From contig NZ_CP023671.1 of the NCBI RefSeq assembly GCF_003606265.1, positions 2,418,001 to 2,482,000 on the forward strand: a stretch of 64,000 bases of DNA. Direction: 5' to 3'. The DNA comes from Clostridium septicum. GTDB lineage: Bacteria > Bacillota > Clostridia > Clostridiales > Clostridiaceae. The position numbers and the translations under genes were made by a program. The notes below the pieces were generated by a model. That model was given only the letters and a program-made list of their open reading frames with translations. It had not been told where the DNA came from and did no database searches. Below are positions 28,373-37,470 of the stretch, piece after piece (positions within the stretch are counted from its first letter, which is position 1; each line of letters begins with the position of its first letter).

Positions 28373-29458
28373 ATGAAATTTTCAGAAGCTATAAACACTG
28401 TTGAGTTAGTTTTAGAATCAGGGGACGTTCCCTTAATAATAGGTGAAGCAGGTATAGGTAAGACTGCTTTAATAAAAAAATTATCAAGTAAAAAAGAATT
28501 TTATTTAGTAACAATAGATGCAAATCTTTTAAAGGAAGGTGAGATAGGAGGATTACCAATAGTTGAGAATAGTAGAACAATTTATGCTACTCATTATAAA
28601 CTTTTAGAGGTTGATAGAGCAATAAATGAATCTAAAAATAAGGGAGTTATATTATTTATAGATGAACTTAATAGATGTGAACATGCGGTTCAACAAGAAT
28701 TAATGAATTTAATTTTAAATAGAGAAATAAATGGGTATAAATTAGATAAAGAAGTAAAAATTGTAGCTGCAATGAATCCTTCTAATAAATATGAGGGCTT
28801 TGAGGATAGTGACTATCAAGTTGTAGATATGGATAGGGCTCAAGAAGATAGATTTGTATGGATAGAAATGGATTCAGATGTAAAAGAATGGATTAAATGG
28901 GCTATGGGGAAAGAAAGAAATATTCATGAGCATATAATTGAATTTATATCAACATTCCCAGAGTACTTAAATAATCCTAGTTCAAGAGAAAGTGTCAAAT
29001 CAAGTCCAAGAAGTTGGGAAAGAATAGGAAAATCCTATAATGTGTATAAAAATAGTAATGGAAAATTCTCAATTGATACTTTTTATAATGTAGTAAAGGG
29101 GAATGTAGGAGTAAATATTGCAACGGATTTTATAAATTACATAAAAAATACTAAAAGACCACTAATTAAAGCAAAAGAGTTATTTTCATATAATGTATTA
29201 CCAATTGAATTAAAGGAAGAAATACAAAAGGAAAGTCATTCAAGATTATATATATTAGCTAAAAATTGCCTATCATATTTAGAAGAAAATAAAAATGATA
29301 AAGATATAAAGTTATTTGGAGATTTATTAATGGTTTATCCAAGAGATTTAAGACTTGGAATAATGAAAGAAATAAGAAGTGATGAGAGTAAAGAATTATA
29401 TAAATTATTATTAAATGAAGATACCTTCTTAGAAGCATTTTTTAATATATATCAATAA
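28373..29458 (+). CDS. MoxR-type AAA+ ATPase
   Basis: This 361-residue protein has Walker A GEAGIGKTA at residues 24-32, Walker B GVILFIDELNRC, the sensor-1 asparagine in VAAMNPSNKY and an arginine-rich second region (SPRSWERIGK). MoxR ATPases act with VWA-domain partners in folding, metal insertion or activation of protein complexes. The partner is encoded 35 bases downstream. The long C-terminal helical region (residues about 250-361) is specific to this subgroup. Confidence 0.9.
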   Translation: MKFSEAINTVELVLESGDVPLIIGEAGIGKTALIKKLSSKKEFYLVTIDANLLKEGEIGGLPIVENSRTIYATHYKLLEVDRAINESKNKGVILFIDELNRCEHAVQQELMNLILNREINGYKLDKEVKIVAAMNPSNKYEGFEDSDYQVVDMDRAQEDRFVWIEMDSDVKEWIKWAMGKERNIHEHIIEFISTFPEYLNNPSSRESVKSSPRSWERIGKSYNVYKNSNGKFSIDTFYNVVKGNVGVNIATDFINYIKNTKRPLIKAKELFSYNVLPIELKEEIQKESHSRLYILAKNCLSYLEENKNDKDIKLFGDLLMVYPRDLRLGIMKEIRSDESKELYKLLLNEDTFLEAFFNIYQ

Positions 29459-29493
29459 TGTATAAAAATAATGAGTTTTAAGGAGAGGATAAT

Positions 29494-30828
29494 ATGCATT
29501 TTAATGACGAAAGAGATAAACTTTTAAAAGAAGCTATAAAATTTGAGGGTAAATCTGATGTAACCAGTGAATTTAAAAGAAGTTTTTTTCATTTAATTGA
29601 AGGAATAATTGTTGAAATGCTAGAAAAAGAGGATAACTTTTTTGGACAATTTATGGTTAAAATTAAAAGAGATATAAGATTAGATATAACGTATCCTTTA
29701 GCAACTATACCTCAATTTGATGGGTTTAAAATGTTTTTTAATCCATTACTTTTTTTAAATTATGATAAAAAAGAGATGTGTGCTTTATTTAAGCATGAAA
29801 TATATCATATAATGTATAATCATTATGAAGAGGAAAAGAAGCTCAAAAATAAATATACTACTATGGCAGTAAATTTAGCTCTAGATATTTCTATAAATCA
29901 ATTTATAAAAGATTTACCTATGGAATCTTACAAAGTTGATAGAGTAAATAGAGAGTTCGGATTAAATTTAAAAGATGATAAAGTTGCTGAAATATATGCA
30001 AAAGAAATTGATAAAGTATTAAAAAGCAAACTTAACAATAAAATAGAAAGTAAAAATAGTAATATTGCTAGAGTTATAGATATATCCAAGGCACATGATA
30101 TATGGTCAGACTCAAGTTTAAATAAAGATGCAATTAGAGGGATGACAAAGAAAACTGCAATAAGCTCATTTAAAGGGAAAATTCCCAAAGATATAGAAAA
30201 AATAATAATTTCCTATACAGAAAAACCTGAAATATCATGGCAAGACATATTAAAAAAACTTATACCATCTTTAAGAGCAGGAGAAAGGAAAACCATAACT
30301 AGAAGAAATAGGCGTCAACCAGAACGACTAGATTTAAGAGGAGTATTACCTAATAGCATACCTGAAATATTAGTAGCAATAGATATAAGTGCTTCTATTA
30401 GTGATGATGAAGTTCAAAAGATAATGATAGAAATATTAGAAATAACTAAAATGCGTAGAAATAAGATAACTATAATTGAATGTGATAATGAAATAAGAAG
30501 AGTATATAAAATAAAATCTAGAAATGATATTAAAAAAAGATTAAATAACACTGGGGCAACAAAATTCTCACCAATTTTTAGATTCATAAAAGAAAATAAC
30601 CTGAGAAATCATATTTTAATATATTTTACTGATGGGGTAGGGGAAAAAGAGTTAGATACAAAACCAATTAATTCAAATATTATTTGGGTTTTAACAGGCC
30701 ATGAAGAATTATCTTTAAATTGCTCATATGGACAAGTAAAAAGAATATCAGGGAAAGTAAATAAAAGTGAAGGCGGAAATAGTGGGCTAGAAATGTATAG
30801 GGAATTACAACACGATTGGGCAAGGTGA
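29494..30828 (+). CDS. DUF2201-family metallopeptidase-like/VWA-like protein
   Basis: The N-terminal half of this 444-residue protein is a putative metallopeptidase domain with HEIYH at residues 101-105 (FKHEIYHIMYNHY). The C-terminal part is VWA-like, with an altered MIDAS (VAIDISASISDDE), and continues to FTDGVGE. A basic linker (RKTITRRNRRQPER) joins them. This layout is the common partner of MoxR ATPases. Whether the HExxH site is active cannot be told. A large hairpin follows directly. Confidence 0.88.
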   Translation: MHFNDERDKLLKEAIKFEGKSDVTSEFKRSFFHLIEGIIVEMLEKEDNFFGQFMVKIKRDIRLDITYPLATIPQFDGFKMFFNPLLFLNYDKKEMCALFKHEIYHIMYNHYEEEKKLKNKYTTMAVNLALDISINQFIKDLPMESYKVDRVNREFGLNLKDDKVAEIYAKEIDKVLKSKLNNKIESKNSNIARVIDISKAHDIWSDSSLNKDAIRGMTKKTAISSFKGKIPKDIEKIIISYTEKPEISWQDILKKLIPSLRAGERKTITRRNRRQPERLDLRGVLPNSIPEILVAIDISASISDDEVQKIMIEILEITKMRRNKITIIECDNEIRRVYKIKSRNDIKKRLNNTGATKFSPIFRFIKENNLRNHILIYFTDGVGEKELDTKPINSNIIWVLTGHEELSLNCSYGQVKRISGKVNKSEGGNSGLEMYRELQHDWAR

Positions 30829-30840
30829 TAAAAGGTTTTA

Positions 30841-30893
30841 AGCATTTACTTCCAGAAAAAAACCCCCTATAGAGTTTTTTCTGGAAATATGCT
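30841..30893. terminator. Large hairpin after the MoxR/VWA operon
   Basis: TTCCAGAAAAAA pairs with TTTTTTCTGGAA, and an outer AGCAT/ATGCT pair extends the stem. Inside T/A runs could make it act in both directions. Confidence 0.65.
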
Positions 30894-30921
30894 ATACTAA
30901 AGATAAGCATGGGGGTGTTTT

Positions 30922-31581
30922 ATGAAAGCTTTTAAATTTAGCAAGAACAACAGCATACTTTTTATAGTTGGTGTTTTATTGGTAAGTCTAATAGTAAACG
31001 TTTATATGTCTATTTTAAATACAAATTATAGATATGAAGTCAAGAAGCAATCATATAATAATATAGAAGAAATAAGACATAGAAATGAAAGTATATTGCT
31101 AATATTAGATCAAGGAATTAAAGCTGGAAGTATTTCTAACGAGGAATTATTAAATTTATATAAGGGTTATAACTCTATATCAAAGGCCTTAACAGATTTA
31201 TGGTCTCAATATAATGATTATTCTAATCAAAGTTTTATTTCATTAAATAAAAAGACAATAAAAGATACTAAACCAAATGAGATTTGTGAAAGAATTGAAT
31301 CTTTAGTGTTCGAATATTTAAATCTAGAAATGAGAACATTAAATGATAAATTAATTTTAAAGAACAAGGTTTTAAAAGATTTCGAAACCATGAAAAATAT
31401 GTCTTCAGATTTAGAAGGATTTTATAAAGAATTTAATGAATTTGTATTAAAAACAACTGATGAGAGTAAGAGGAAAAGTAAATTTATAAAAAATGATTAT
31501 TGGATAGATGCTCTTAATGGAATAAATAATACAATAGAGACGTATATAAATTATGATTTTACAATAGAAAAGTCTATTTAG
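30922..31581 (+). CDS. Membrane-anchored coiled-coil protein of unknown function
   Basis: This 219-residue protein has one N-terminal transmembrane helix (residues about 11-32) and a largely helical outside region without cysteines. The pattern suits a signal anchor with a coiled-coil ectodomain. I do not recognise the family. It has its own GGGGGTG site and terminator, so it is probably monocistronic. Confidence 0.6.
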   Translation: MKAFKFSKNNSILFIVGVLLVSLIVNVYMSILNTNYRYEVKKQSYNNIEEIRHRNESILLILDQGIKAGSISNEELLNLYKGYNSISKALTDLWSQYNDYSNQSFISLNKKTIKDTKPNEICERIESLVFEYLNLEMRTLNDKLILKNKVLKDFETMKNMSSDLEGFYKEFNEFVLKTTDESKRKSKFIKNDYWIDALNGINNTIETYINYDFTIEKSI

Positions 31582-31590
31582 TAATATAAG

Positions 31591-31614
31591 CTTCACATAA
31601 GTGAAGTTTTTTTT
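31591..31614 (+). terminator. Terminator of the coiled-coil protein gene
   Basis: CTTCAC pairs with GTGAAG across ATAA and is followed by eight T. Confidence 0.9.
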
Positions 31615-31746
31615 GATGTGTGAAAATTATTTTCTTATAAAAACATATTGCCAAAATTAATTTTATATGATATCCTTTACTTAGAAAGAAAATTATTTTT
31701 ACAAACTATAATCACTAGAAAAAAATTTTCTGAACGGGGGAACAAA

Positions 31747-31830
31747 ATGGGGTTCTGCACATACTATGAAAACGTTATTAATAAGGATATCTATCATGGT
31801 TTCCCAAGAGACAAAAGTAATAAATACTAA
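31747..31830 (+). CDS. Candidate 27-codon leader ORF before the EIICB gene
   Basis: ATG at 31747 is preceded by GGGGGAAC at good spacing and reads 27 codons, starting MGFCTYYENV and ending RDKSNKY, 26 bases before the PTS gene. The strong ribosome binding site suggests translation. No terminator hairpin lies between it and the PTS gene, so classic attenuation is not shown. It may be a translational coupler, a small protein or chance. Confidence 0.4.
   Translation: MGFCTYYENVINKDIYHGFPRDKSNKY
31767..31780 (+). promoter_or_regulatory. Candidate cre (CcpA) site in the EIICB leader
   Basis: TGAAAACGTTATTA matches the cre consensus TGWAARCGYTWNCW at all but one defined position. Its place between the likely promoter and the PTS gene suits a road-block type of catabolite repression. 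Confidence 0.5.
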
Positions 31831-31856
31831 AGATTATTATTAGGAGGAGCAATAAT

Positions 31857-33347
31857 ATGTTTAAAAGCTTACAAAAAATCGGTAAATCTTTTATGTTGCC
31901 TATAGCTATTTTGCCAGCTGCAGGTTTATTACTAGGAATAGGTGGAGCATTATCTAACCCAAATACAGTCAATGCTTATCCATTTTTAAACATTTCATGG
32001 TTACAAGGTATTTTCAAAATAATGTCTTCAGCGGGAGATGTAGTATTTGGTAATTTAGCCCTTATCATGTGTATTGGACTAGCTGTAGGATTAGCTAAAA
32101 AGGATAAAGGAACAGCAGCATTAGCGGCAGCAGTTGCATTTTTAGTTATGAATGCGTCTATAAAAGGTATGATTAGTGCATTTAATCCAGATGTAGCATC
32201 AATAGATACTGGAGTTGTTGGTTCAATTATTATAGGATCAGTAGTTGCATATTTACATAATAAATATCATAACATCCAATTACCAGCTGTTTTAGGATTC
32301 TTTGGAGGTTCAAGATTTGTTCCAATAGTGTCATCATTTACATCAATATTTATTGGAGCTATATTCTTTTTAATATGGCCAACTTTCCAAGGTTGGTTGA
32401 CAAATGCAGGAACTGCTATAGCAGGGTTAGGACCAGTAGGAACTTTTCTTTATGGATTTTTACTAAGATTAACAGGGGCTGTTGGTTTACATCATATGAT
32501 TTATCCATTATTCTGGATGACAGAACTTGGAGGTGTTGCAACAGTTGCAGGACAAACAGTTGTAGGAGCTCAAAATATATTCTTTGCAGAATTAGCTGAT
32601 CCAAATCATGTTGGATTATTCACAGAAGGTACTCGTTTCTTTGCAGGACGTTTTGCAACAATGATGTTTGGTTTACCAGCAGCATGTTTAGCTATGTACC
32701 ATTGTGTACCAAAGGCAAAGAGAAAATTAGTTGGCGGATTATTTTTAGGTGCTGCAATAACTTCATTTGTTACTGGTATAACAGAACCAATTGAATTTAT
32801 GTTCTTATTTGTTGCACCATGGCTATATGTAGTACATGCTGTATTTGATGGATTATCATTCTTTATAGCAGATATATTAAACATTTCAATAGGTAATACA
32901 TTCTCAGGAGGAATTATAGATTTTACGCTATTTGGAGTATTACAAGGTAATGCAAAAACAAACTGGGTGTTAGTTTTAGCTGTTGGAGCAGTATGGGCAG
33001 TTTTATACTATGTAACATTTAGATTTTTAATTACTAAGTTTAATGTAATGACCCCTGGACGTGAAGAGGATAGTGAAGAAGTAAAAGTAGTTACAAAAGA
33101 AACAATAAAAGAAACAGCAGTAAAAGTGCTAGAAGCTTTAGGTGGAGAAGAAAATATAGAAGATGTTGATGCTTGTATAACAAGACTTAGAGTTTCAGTT
33201 AAAGATGTAAGTAAAGTTGATAAGGAAACTATTAAAGCATTAGGAGCTACTGCAGTTTTAGAAGTTAAAGGTGGAGTGCAAGCAATATTTGGTGCAATGG
33301 CTGATCCAATAAAACAAAGAATTAATGAAATAATTGGAGCAGAATAA
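31857..33347 (+). CDS. PTS EIICB component, glucose/N-acetylglucosamine family
   Basis: This 496-residue permease has an EIIC membrane domain (residues about 1-390, with LPIAILPAAGLLLGIGGAL and GITEPIEFMFLFVAP). An EIIB domain follows, with phosphocysteine C440 in DACITRLRV. No EIIA is fused, so a shared EIIA is needed. It imports and phosphorylates a sugar. The next gene, nanE, makes GlcNAc-6-P from ManNAc-6-P, so an amino sugar such as ManNAc or GlcNAc is the likely substrate; this is inference from context. A candidate cre site and a small ORF precede it. Confidence 0.9.
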   Translation: MFKSLQKIGKSFMLPIAILPAAGLLLGIGGALSNPNTVNAYPFLNISWLQGIFKIMSSAGDVVFGNLALIMCIGLAVGLAKKDKGTAALAAAVAFLVMNASIKGMISAFNPDVASIDTGVVGSIIIGSVVAYLHNKYHNIQLPAVLGFFGGSRFVPIVSSFTSIFIGAIFFLIWPTFQGWLTNAGTAIAGLGPVGTFLYGFLLRLTGAVGLHHMIYPLFWMTELGGVATVAGQTVVGAQNIFFAELADPNHVGLFTEGTRFFAGRFATMMFGLPAACLAMYHCVPKAKRKLVGGLFLGAAITSFVTGITEPIEFMFLFVAPWLYVVHAVFDGLSFFIADILNISIGNTFSGGIIDFTLFGVLQGNAKTNWVLVLAVGAVWAVLYYVTFRFLITKFNVMTPGREEDSEEVKVVTKETIKETAVKVLEALGGEENIEDVDACITRLRVSVKDVSKVDKETIKALGATAVLEVKGGVQAIFGAMADPIKQRINEIIGAE

Positions 33348-33352
33348 GTATA

Positions 33353-33375
33353 ATAGGAGAGCTAGATGCTCTCCT
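33353..33375. repeat. Intercistronic hairpin between EIICB and nanE
   Basis: TAGGAGAGC pairs with GCTCTCCTA with no T-run, so it may be an RNA processing or stability element adjusting expression of the two genes. Confidence 0.5.
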
Positions 33376-33416
33376 AAGTCTTGCTAAAAACAAATTTATA
33401 TTATGGAGGAAATATT

Positions 33417-34061
33417 ATGAATACAGGATTAATAGTATCATGTCAAGCATTAGATAATGAGCCATTACATAGTTCATTTATAATGAGTAAAATGGCTTTA
33501 GCAGCAAAAGAAGGTGGTGCAGTAGGTATTCGTGCTAATACTGTTGAAGATATAAAAGCAATAAAAAATGAAGTAGATTTACCTATAATAGGAATAATAA
33601 AAAAAGATTATGAAGGAATGATATCTTATATTACACCAACTATTAAGGAAGTTGAAGAGTTAGTAAATTCTAAAGTTGATGTAATAGCAGTAGATGCAAC
33701 AATAAATCAAGATTTAGAATTTTTAAAGTCTTTAAAAAGATTATATCCTAATCAAAAGTTTATGGCTGATATATCTACAGTAGAAGAAGGGATAAGAGCA
33801 GCAGAAATAGGATTTGATTATGTTGGAACTACTTTAGTTGGGTACACAGAACAATCAAAGGGTGTAAATAATTTTGAGGTTCTTGAAAAGTTAATTAAAG
33901 AATGTAAAAAACCTGTAATAGCAGAAGGTAATTTTGATACACCAGAAAAGGCTAGAAAGGCTATGGAAATGGGAGCTTTTGCAGTAGTTGTAGGTGGAGC
34001 AATAACAAGACCACAGCTAATAACAAAGAAGTTTGCAGAAGAAGTTAAAAAAGCATTATAA
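33417..34061 (+). CDS. nanE: N-acetylmannosamine-6-phosphate 2-epimerase
   Basis: This 214-residue TIM-barrel enzyme converts ManNAc-6-P to GlcNAc-6-P in sialic acid and ManNAc use. Diagnostic segments are [55 protein letters not shown] and [14 protein letters not shown] chose the ATG at 33417, seven bases from GGAGGA. It follows the EIICB gene and precedes an RpiR regulator. NanA lyase and NanK kinase are not in the window; with PTS uptake of ManNAc the kinase would not be needed. Confidence 0.95.
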   Translation: MNTGLIVSCQALDNEPLHSSFIMSKMALAAKEGGAVGIRANTVEDIKAIKNEVDLPIIGIIKKDYEGMISYITPTIKEVEELVNSKVDVIAVDATINQDLEFLKSLKRLYPNQKFMADISTVEEGIRAAEIGFDYVGTTLVGYTEQSKGVNNFEVLEKLIKECKKPVIAEGNFDTPEKARKAMEMGAFAVVVGGAITRPQLITKKFAEEVKKAL

Positions 34062-34077
34062 ATAAATTAAATATCAA

Positions 34078-34126
34078 GATAGAGGTAGAAAATAAAATTT
34101 ATTATTATACCTCTATTTTATTATTT
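34078..34126 (+). terminator. Terminator of the EIICB-nanE operon
   Basis: ATAGAGGTA pairs with TACCTCTAT around a 20-base loop, followed by TTTATTATTTT. Confidence 0.7.
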
Positions 34127-34208
34127 TAAGAATTTTATATAAACTTAAAGCTTATCCATAAAAATATGTTATTATATATATGAGAATTTAAATTGAGGTG
34201 AAATAAAT

Positions 34209-35006
34209 TTGGACGTTTTATATGAGATTCAAAAGAAATATAATAGTTTTTCAGATAAAGAGAAAAATATAGCAGATTACATATTAAAAGAAAGTGAAAC
34301 AATTAATAATATAAATATAACAGACTTAGCTAAAATAACTTTAACATCAGGTTCTACTATAACTAGGTTTTGTAAAAAAATATGTTGTGATAGCTTTGTA
34401 GATATGAAAATAAATTTAAGTTCTTTAAAGCGAAATGATGAATTGGAGCAAAAAGGGGTATTGGCAGATGTTTATTCGTATTATACAGAAGTTATAGAAA
34501 AAACTAGAAAGCTAATTTCAAAAGAGCAGATAAAAAAAGTCGTAAACGAGATTAAAAAAGCTAATAAAATATATATATATGGTGTTGGTAGTTCAGGTTT
34601 AACAGCTAAAGAAATGATGCAAAGACTTTTACGTATGGGGTTTAATGTATATAGTATTTCGGATCCGCACATGATGATAATAAATAGTTCCATTGTTTCA
34701 GAAAGTGATTTAGTAATAGGAATTTCTATTTCAGGAGAAACAGAAGAAGTGATAAACTCGTTAAAAATATCAAAGAAAAATGGTGCTAAAATAGTATCTA
34801 TAACAAGTTTTGAGGATAGCCATATTACTGAGATAGGAGAATTAAATTTTATTGTATATAATGCTTTATTTGTAGATAAAAAAAGGTTTATAAATTCTCA
34901 ATTTTCAGCAATGTATTTAATGGATTTAATTTCTATGCTTTTATTAGAGGATGAATTATTAGGACAAAATATGCAAAGAACTATTGATGCTATAACAAAA
35001 GAGTAA
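34209..35006 (+). CDS. RpiR-family regulator (sugar-phosphate sensing)
   Basis: This 265-residue protein has an N-terminal helix-turn-helix (ITDLAKITLTSGSTITRFCKKI) seen in parts such as SGSTITRFCKK, and a C-terminal SIS domain (residues about 110-250, with YGVGSSGLTAKEM and ISISGETEEVI). Such regulators sense phosphosugars. Placed between nanE and a NanQ-like gene, it probably controls the amino-sugar genes, like NanR of C. perfringens. The start is TTG preceded by GAGGTGA. Confidence 0.88.
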   Translation: MDVLYEIQKKYNSFSDKEKNIADYILKESETINNINITDLAKITLTSGSTITRFCKKICCDSFVDMKINLSSLKRNDELEQKGVLADVYSYYTEVIEKTRKLISKEQIKKVVNEIKKANKIYIYGVGSSGLTAKEMMQRLLRMGFNVYSISDPHMMIINSSIVSESDLVIGISISGETEEVINSLKISKKNGAKIVSITSFEDSHITEIGELNFIVYNALFVDKKRFINSQFSAMYLMDLISMLLLEDELLGQNMQRTIDAITKE

Positions 35007-35128
35007 TTATTTTAATTTATTAATTTAAATAAAGTAATTTTCAAAGTTATAACAAGAAAACCATAAACTTGATAAGAAAACCTTTTCGTGATATTATAAA
35101 AATATAAAAATTAAATTTTCTATATTAA

Positions 35129-35245
35129 GTCAAAATAAATTTGATAATTTGTGTAATATGTAAAAATATAGATAATTTATTTTGGAAAGAAGAAAATAAT
35201 TTCGAAATTATAAATAGACAAACTTTTAATAAATATATATTTTAA
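35129..35245 (+). pseudogene. Remnant of a small XRE regulator gene (C-terminal part)
   Basis: The frame from 35129 reads VKINLIICVICKNIDNLFW then KEE, which mirrors the end of the intact XRE protein at 22848 (LNLCILICKSLNKTLNDLFW then KEE). The DNA-binding part is missing and a stop precedes the fragment. It is a decayed paralogue in the nanQ leader region. Confidence 0.5.
35196..35211. promoter_or_regulatory. Perfect palindrome upstream of the NanQ-like gene
   Basis: ATAATTTCGAAATTAT is a 16-bp perfect palindrome 57 bases before the gene. With GAAAT half-sites it could be an RpiR-type operator. It also lies within the decayed XRE fragment. Confidence 0.35.
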
Positions 35246-35267
35246 ATGGGAATTGGGAGGAGTATAT

Positions 35268-35720
35268 ATGATATATGGAAGCTTAAAGCATATGGATAGA
35301 TATAATTTTTTAGATAGAGATATAATTGATTGTTTTAAATACACTATAGAAAAAAATCTATCTAATTTTGAAAAAGGTACTTATAAAATAGATGGGGATA
35401 ATATGTTTGTAAACGTTGTTGAGTATGAAACACAAAATAAAGAAGATAGATTTTGGGAAGCACATAAAAAATATATTGATATACATCTAATGATTGAAGG
35501 AAAAGAAAAAATACAGGTTAATTCAATAGAAAATTTAGAAGCTAAAGAATACGAAGAAAAAAATGATTTTGTTTCTTTAGAAGGATTAGAAAGCGGATAT
35601 GTAACTTTAAGGAAAGGTGATTTCTTAATATGTTATCCAGAAGATGCTCATATGACTGCTATAAAAGTAGATAATACTGAAAAAGTAAAGAAAGCAATTT
35701 TTAAAGTAATAATAAAATAG
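35268..35720 (+). CDS. nanQ: YhcH/YjgK/YiaL-family protein (NanQ-like sialic acid anomerase)
   Basis: This 150-residue cupin-like protein has the family's metal-binding pattern EAHKKYIDIHLMIEG and FLICYPEDAHM. E. coli NanQ (YhcH) speeds the alpha/beta interconversion of N-acetylneuraminate before lyase cleavage. The context of nanE and an RpiR regulator supports that role, though the family also has other sugar-related members. I chose the ATG at 35268 after GGGAGGAG. Confidence 0.85.
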   Translation: MIYGSLKHMDRYNFLDRDIIDCFKYTIEKNLSNFEKGTYKIDGDNMFVNVVEYETQNKEDRFWEAHKKYIDIHLMIEGKEKIQVNSIENLEAKEYEEKNDFVSLEGLESGYVTLRKGDFLICYPEDAHMTAIKVDNTEKVKKAIFKVIIK

Positions 35721-35727
35721 TTTAATT

Positions 35728-35756
35728 TTAAGGGAGTATTTAAAATACTCCCTTAA
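35728..35756. terminator. Hairpin after the NanQ-like gene
   Basis: TTAAGGGAGTATTT is followed by its perfect complement; no long T-run follows, so termination may be weak. Confidence 0.6.
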
Positions 35757-35862
35757 GTATTCTATAAAGCTTAAATATAGGAAATAACATACTAAAAGTT
35801 TTTATATACTTTTATATAAAGAAATAGTAAATAATTAATTAAATTTAATTGATACTGATTTA

Positions 35863-35880
35863 ATGAAATAATAATTTCAT
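35863..35880. promoter_or_regulatory. Inverted repeat upstream of the decayed RpiR gene
   Basis: ATGAAAT-AATA-ATTTCAT is a 7-4-7 inverted repeat 45 bases before the pseudogene start, placed as an autoregulatory operator would be. Confidence 0.4.
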
Positions 35881-35924
35881 GATAAAATATTTCTTATGTA
35901 AAAAGTTATGAGGATGTGAAAGCA

Positions 35925-36343
35925 ATGAATATAATTGAACAGCTGAATTTTCCTAAATTTAAAGCAACAAAATTAGATAAACAATTAATAAATTATATTA
36001 AGGAAAACAAGGAAGAGGTTATATATAAATCTATTTCTGAAATAGCAAATGAAAATGACATAGGAGAAGCTACAGTAACTAGATTTACTCATTCAAAGAA
36101 AATGGATCTAAAATTATTTCAATAACTCAGAATAAACCATCTAGACTAAAAGATTTTTCAGATATAAATTTATCATATATTTCAGCTGAGACTATATTTA
36201 AAACAGGCGCGGTTTCATCAAAATTAGCACAAATATTTTTAATTGATTTAATATATACGCAAGTAGTTAAAGATATGGGTATGAAGGCTATAGAAAGAAA
36301 AGTAAAAACTACTGAAGCAATAAGTAAATTAAAAAATTTATAA
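35925..36343 (+). pseudogene. Decayed RpiR-family regulator gene
   Basis: A good start (ATG 35925 after GAGGATGTGAAAG) opens a helix-turn-helix region (EIANENDIGEATVTRFT) that stops at 36125. After it, an open frame with no start encodes a typical RpiR C-terminal end (SSKLAQIFLIDLIYTQVV, then TTEAISKLKNL), ending at 36343. An intact gene would be about 850 bases, so most of the SIS domain is deleted and the frame is broken. This looks like a second sugar-phosphate regulator lost recently enough to recognise. Confidence 0.75.
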
Positions 36344-36539
36344 AAGGAAGTAGATAAAGTTAATGAACAATAGAGAAACTTAAGTTTCTCTATTATTTTA
36401 TGTGTATAAAATATTCTAAAATAAATAATATTGTAACATATAACCAAATATTAAAAATATGTTATTATATAATTAAGGTAATTTTTAAATATATGATAAG
36501 TATATAAAAATACTTTCATAAATGGAAAGGAAGAAAGAA

Positions 36540-37409
36540 ATGAATTGTGATAGAAATGAAAAGTGCTGGTGTGGAAGTGGATTAAAATATAAGAAATGTC
36601 ATATGGAAATAGAAGAAAAAATTCATGCACTTCAAGCCAAGGGATTCATTGTTCCTTCAAGGGATATTATAAAAAATAAGCAACAAATAGATGGAATAAG
36701 GGAAAGCGCAAAGATTAACAATGCTGTTTTAGATTTAGTTTCAAAAAATATAAAATTAGGAATGAGTACAGAAGAGATAAATAAAATAGTGCATGATTAT
36801 ACTGTATCTCAGGGTGCCATACCAGCACCTCTTAATTATGGTGGCTTCCCAAAGAGTGTGTGCACATCAATAAATGATGAAATATGTCATGGAATACCTA
36901 GTGAAGATATAATACTTAAAGATGGGGATATAATAAATGTAGATGTATCAACTATATACAATGGATATTATTCAGATGCTTCTAGAATGTTCATGATAGG
37001 AAATGTATCAGAAGAGGATAAAAGATTAGTAAAAGTAGCTAAAGAATGTCTAATAAAGGGTGTAGAAGCTGTCAAGCCATGGGGATTTCTAGGTGATATA
37101 GGAGCTACCATACAAGAGCATGCTGAAAAAAATGGATATTCAGTAGTAAGAGATTTTGGAGGCCATGGAGTAGGAATAAACTTTCATGAGGATCCTTTTG
37201 TAAGTCATGTTGGTAAAAAGGGAGAGGGTATGGTTTTAGTACCAGGTATGGTATTCACAATAGAACCAATGATAAATCAAGGAAGTTATGAATTATTTGT
37301 AGACGAGGATAATGATTGGACTGCAATAACAGAAGATGGTGGATATTCAGCTCAATGGGAGCATACCGTATTAGTAACAGAAGATGGTGTAGAGATATTA
37401 GCTAAATAA
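36540..37409 (+). CDS. map: Methionine aminopeptidase with N-terminal SEC-C zinc motif
   Basis: This protein of about 289 residues starts with an SEC-C metal-binding motif (CWCGSGLKYKKCH) and continues with a type I methionine aminopeptidase fold. The metal ligands are visible in NVDVSTIYNGYYSDASRMF, FGGHGVGINFHE, FTIEPMI and WEHTVLVTE. It removes the initiator methionine; the SEC-C motif may help ribosome or SecA docking. I prefer the ATG at 36540 because AAAGGAAG lies before it; the ATG at 36522 lacks a site. Its terminator has been split by an IS256-family element just after the stop. Confidence 0.93.
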   Translation: MNCDRNEKCWCGSGLKYKKCHMEIEEKIHALQAKGFIVPSRDIIKNKQQIDGIRESAKINNAVLDLVSKNIKLGMSTEEINKIVHDYTVSQGAIPAPLNYGGFPKSVCTSINDEICHGIPSEDIILKDGDIINVDVSTIYNGYYSDASRMFMIGNVSEEDKRLVKVAKECLIKGVEAVKPWGFLGDIGATIQEHAEKNGYSVVRDFGGHGVGINFHEDPFVSHVGKKGEGMVLVPGMVFTIEPMINQGSYELFVDEDNDWTAITEDGGYSAQWEHTVLVTEDGVEILAK

Positions 37410-37470
37410 AAAAGAAGCGTATATACGGAGAGAATAGATAATTCTGTGTAATTATCATTTTTATTATTTT

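Noticed and set aside
31615..31856. RAT antiterminator hairpin for GlcT before the EIICB gene
   Set aside because: No RAT-like sequence overlapping a terminator is visible; a small ORF and a cre-like site explain the leader better.
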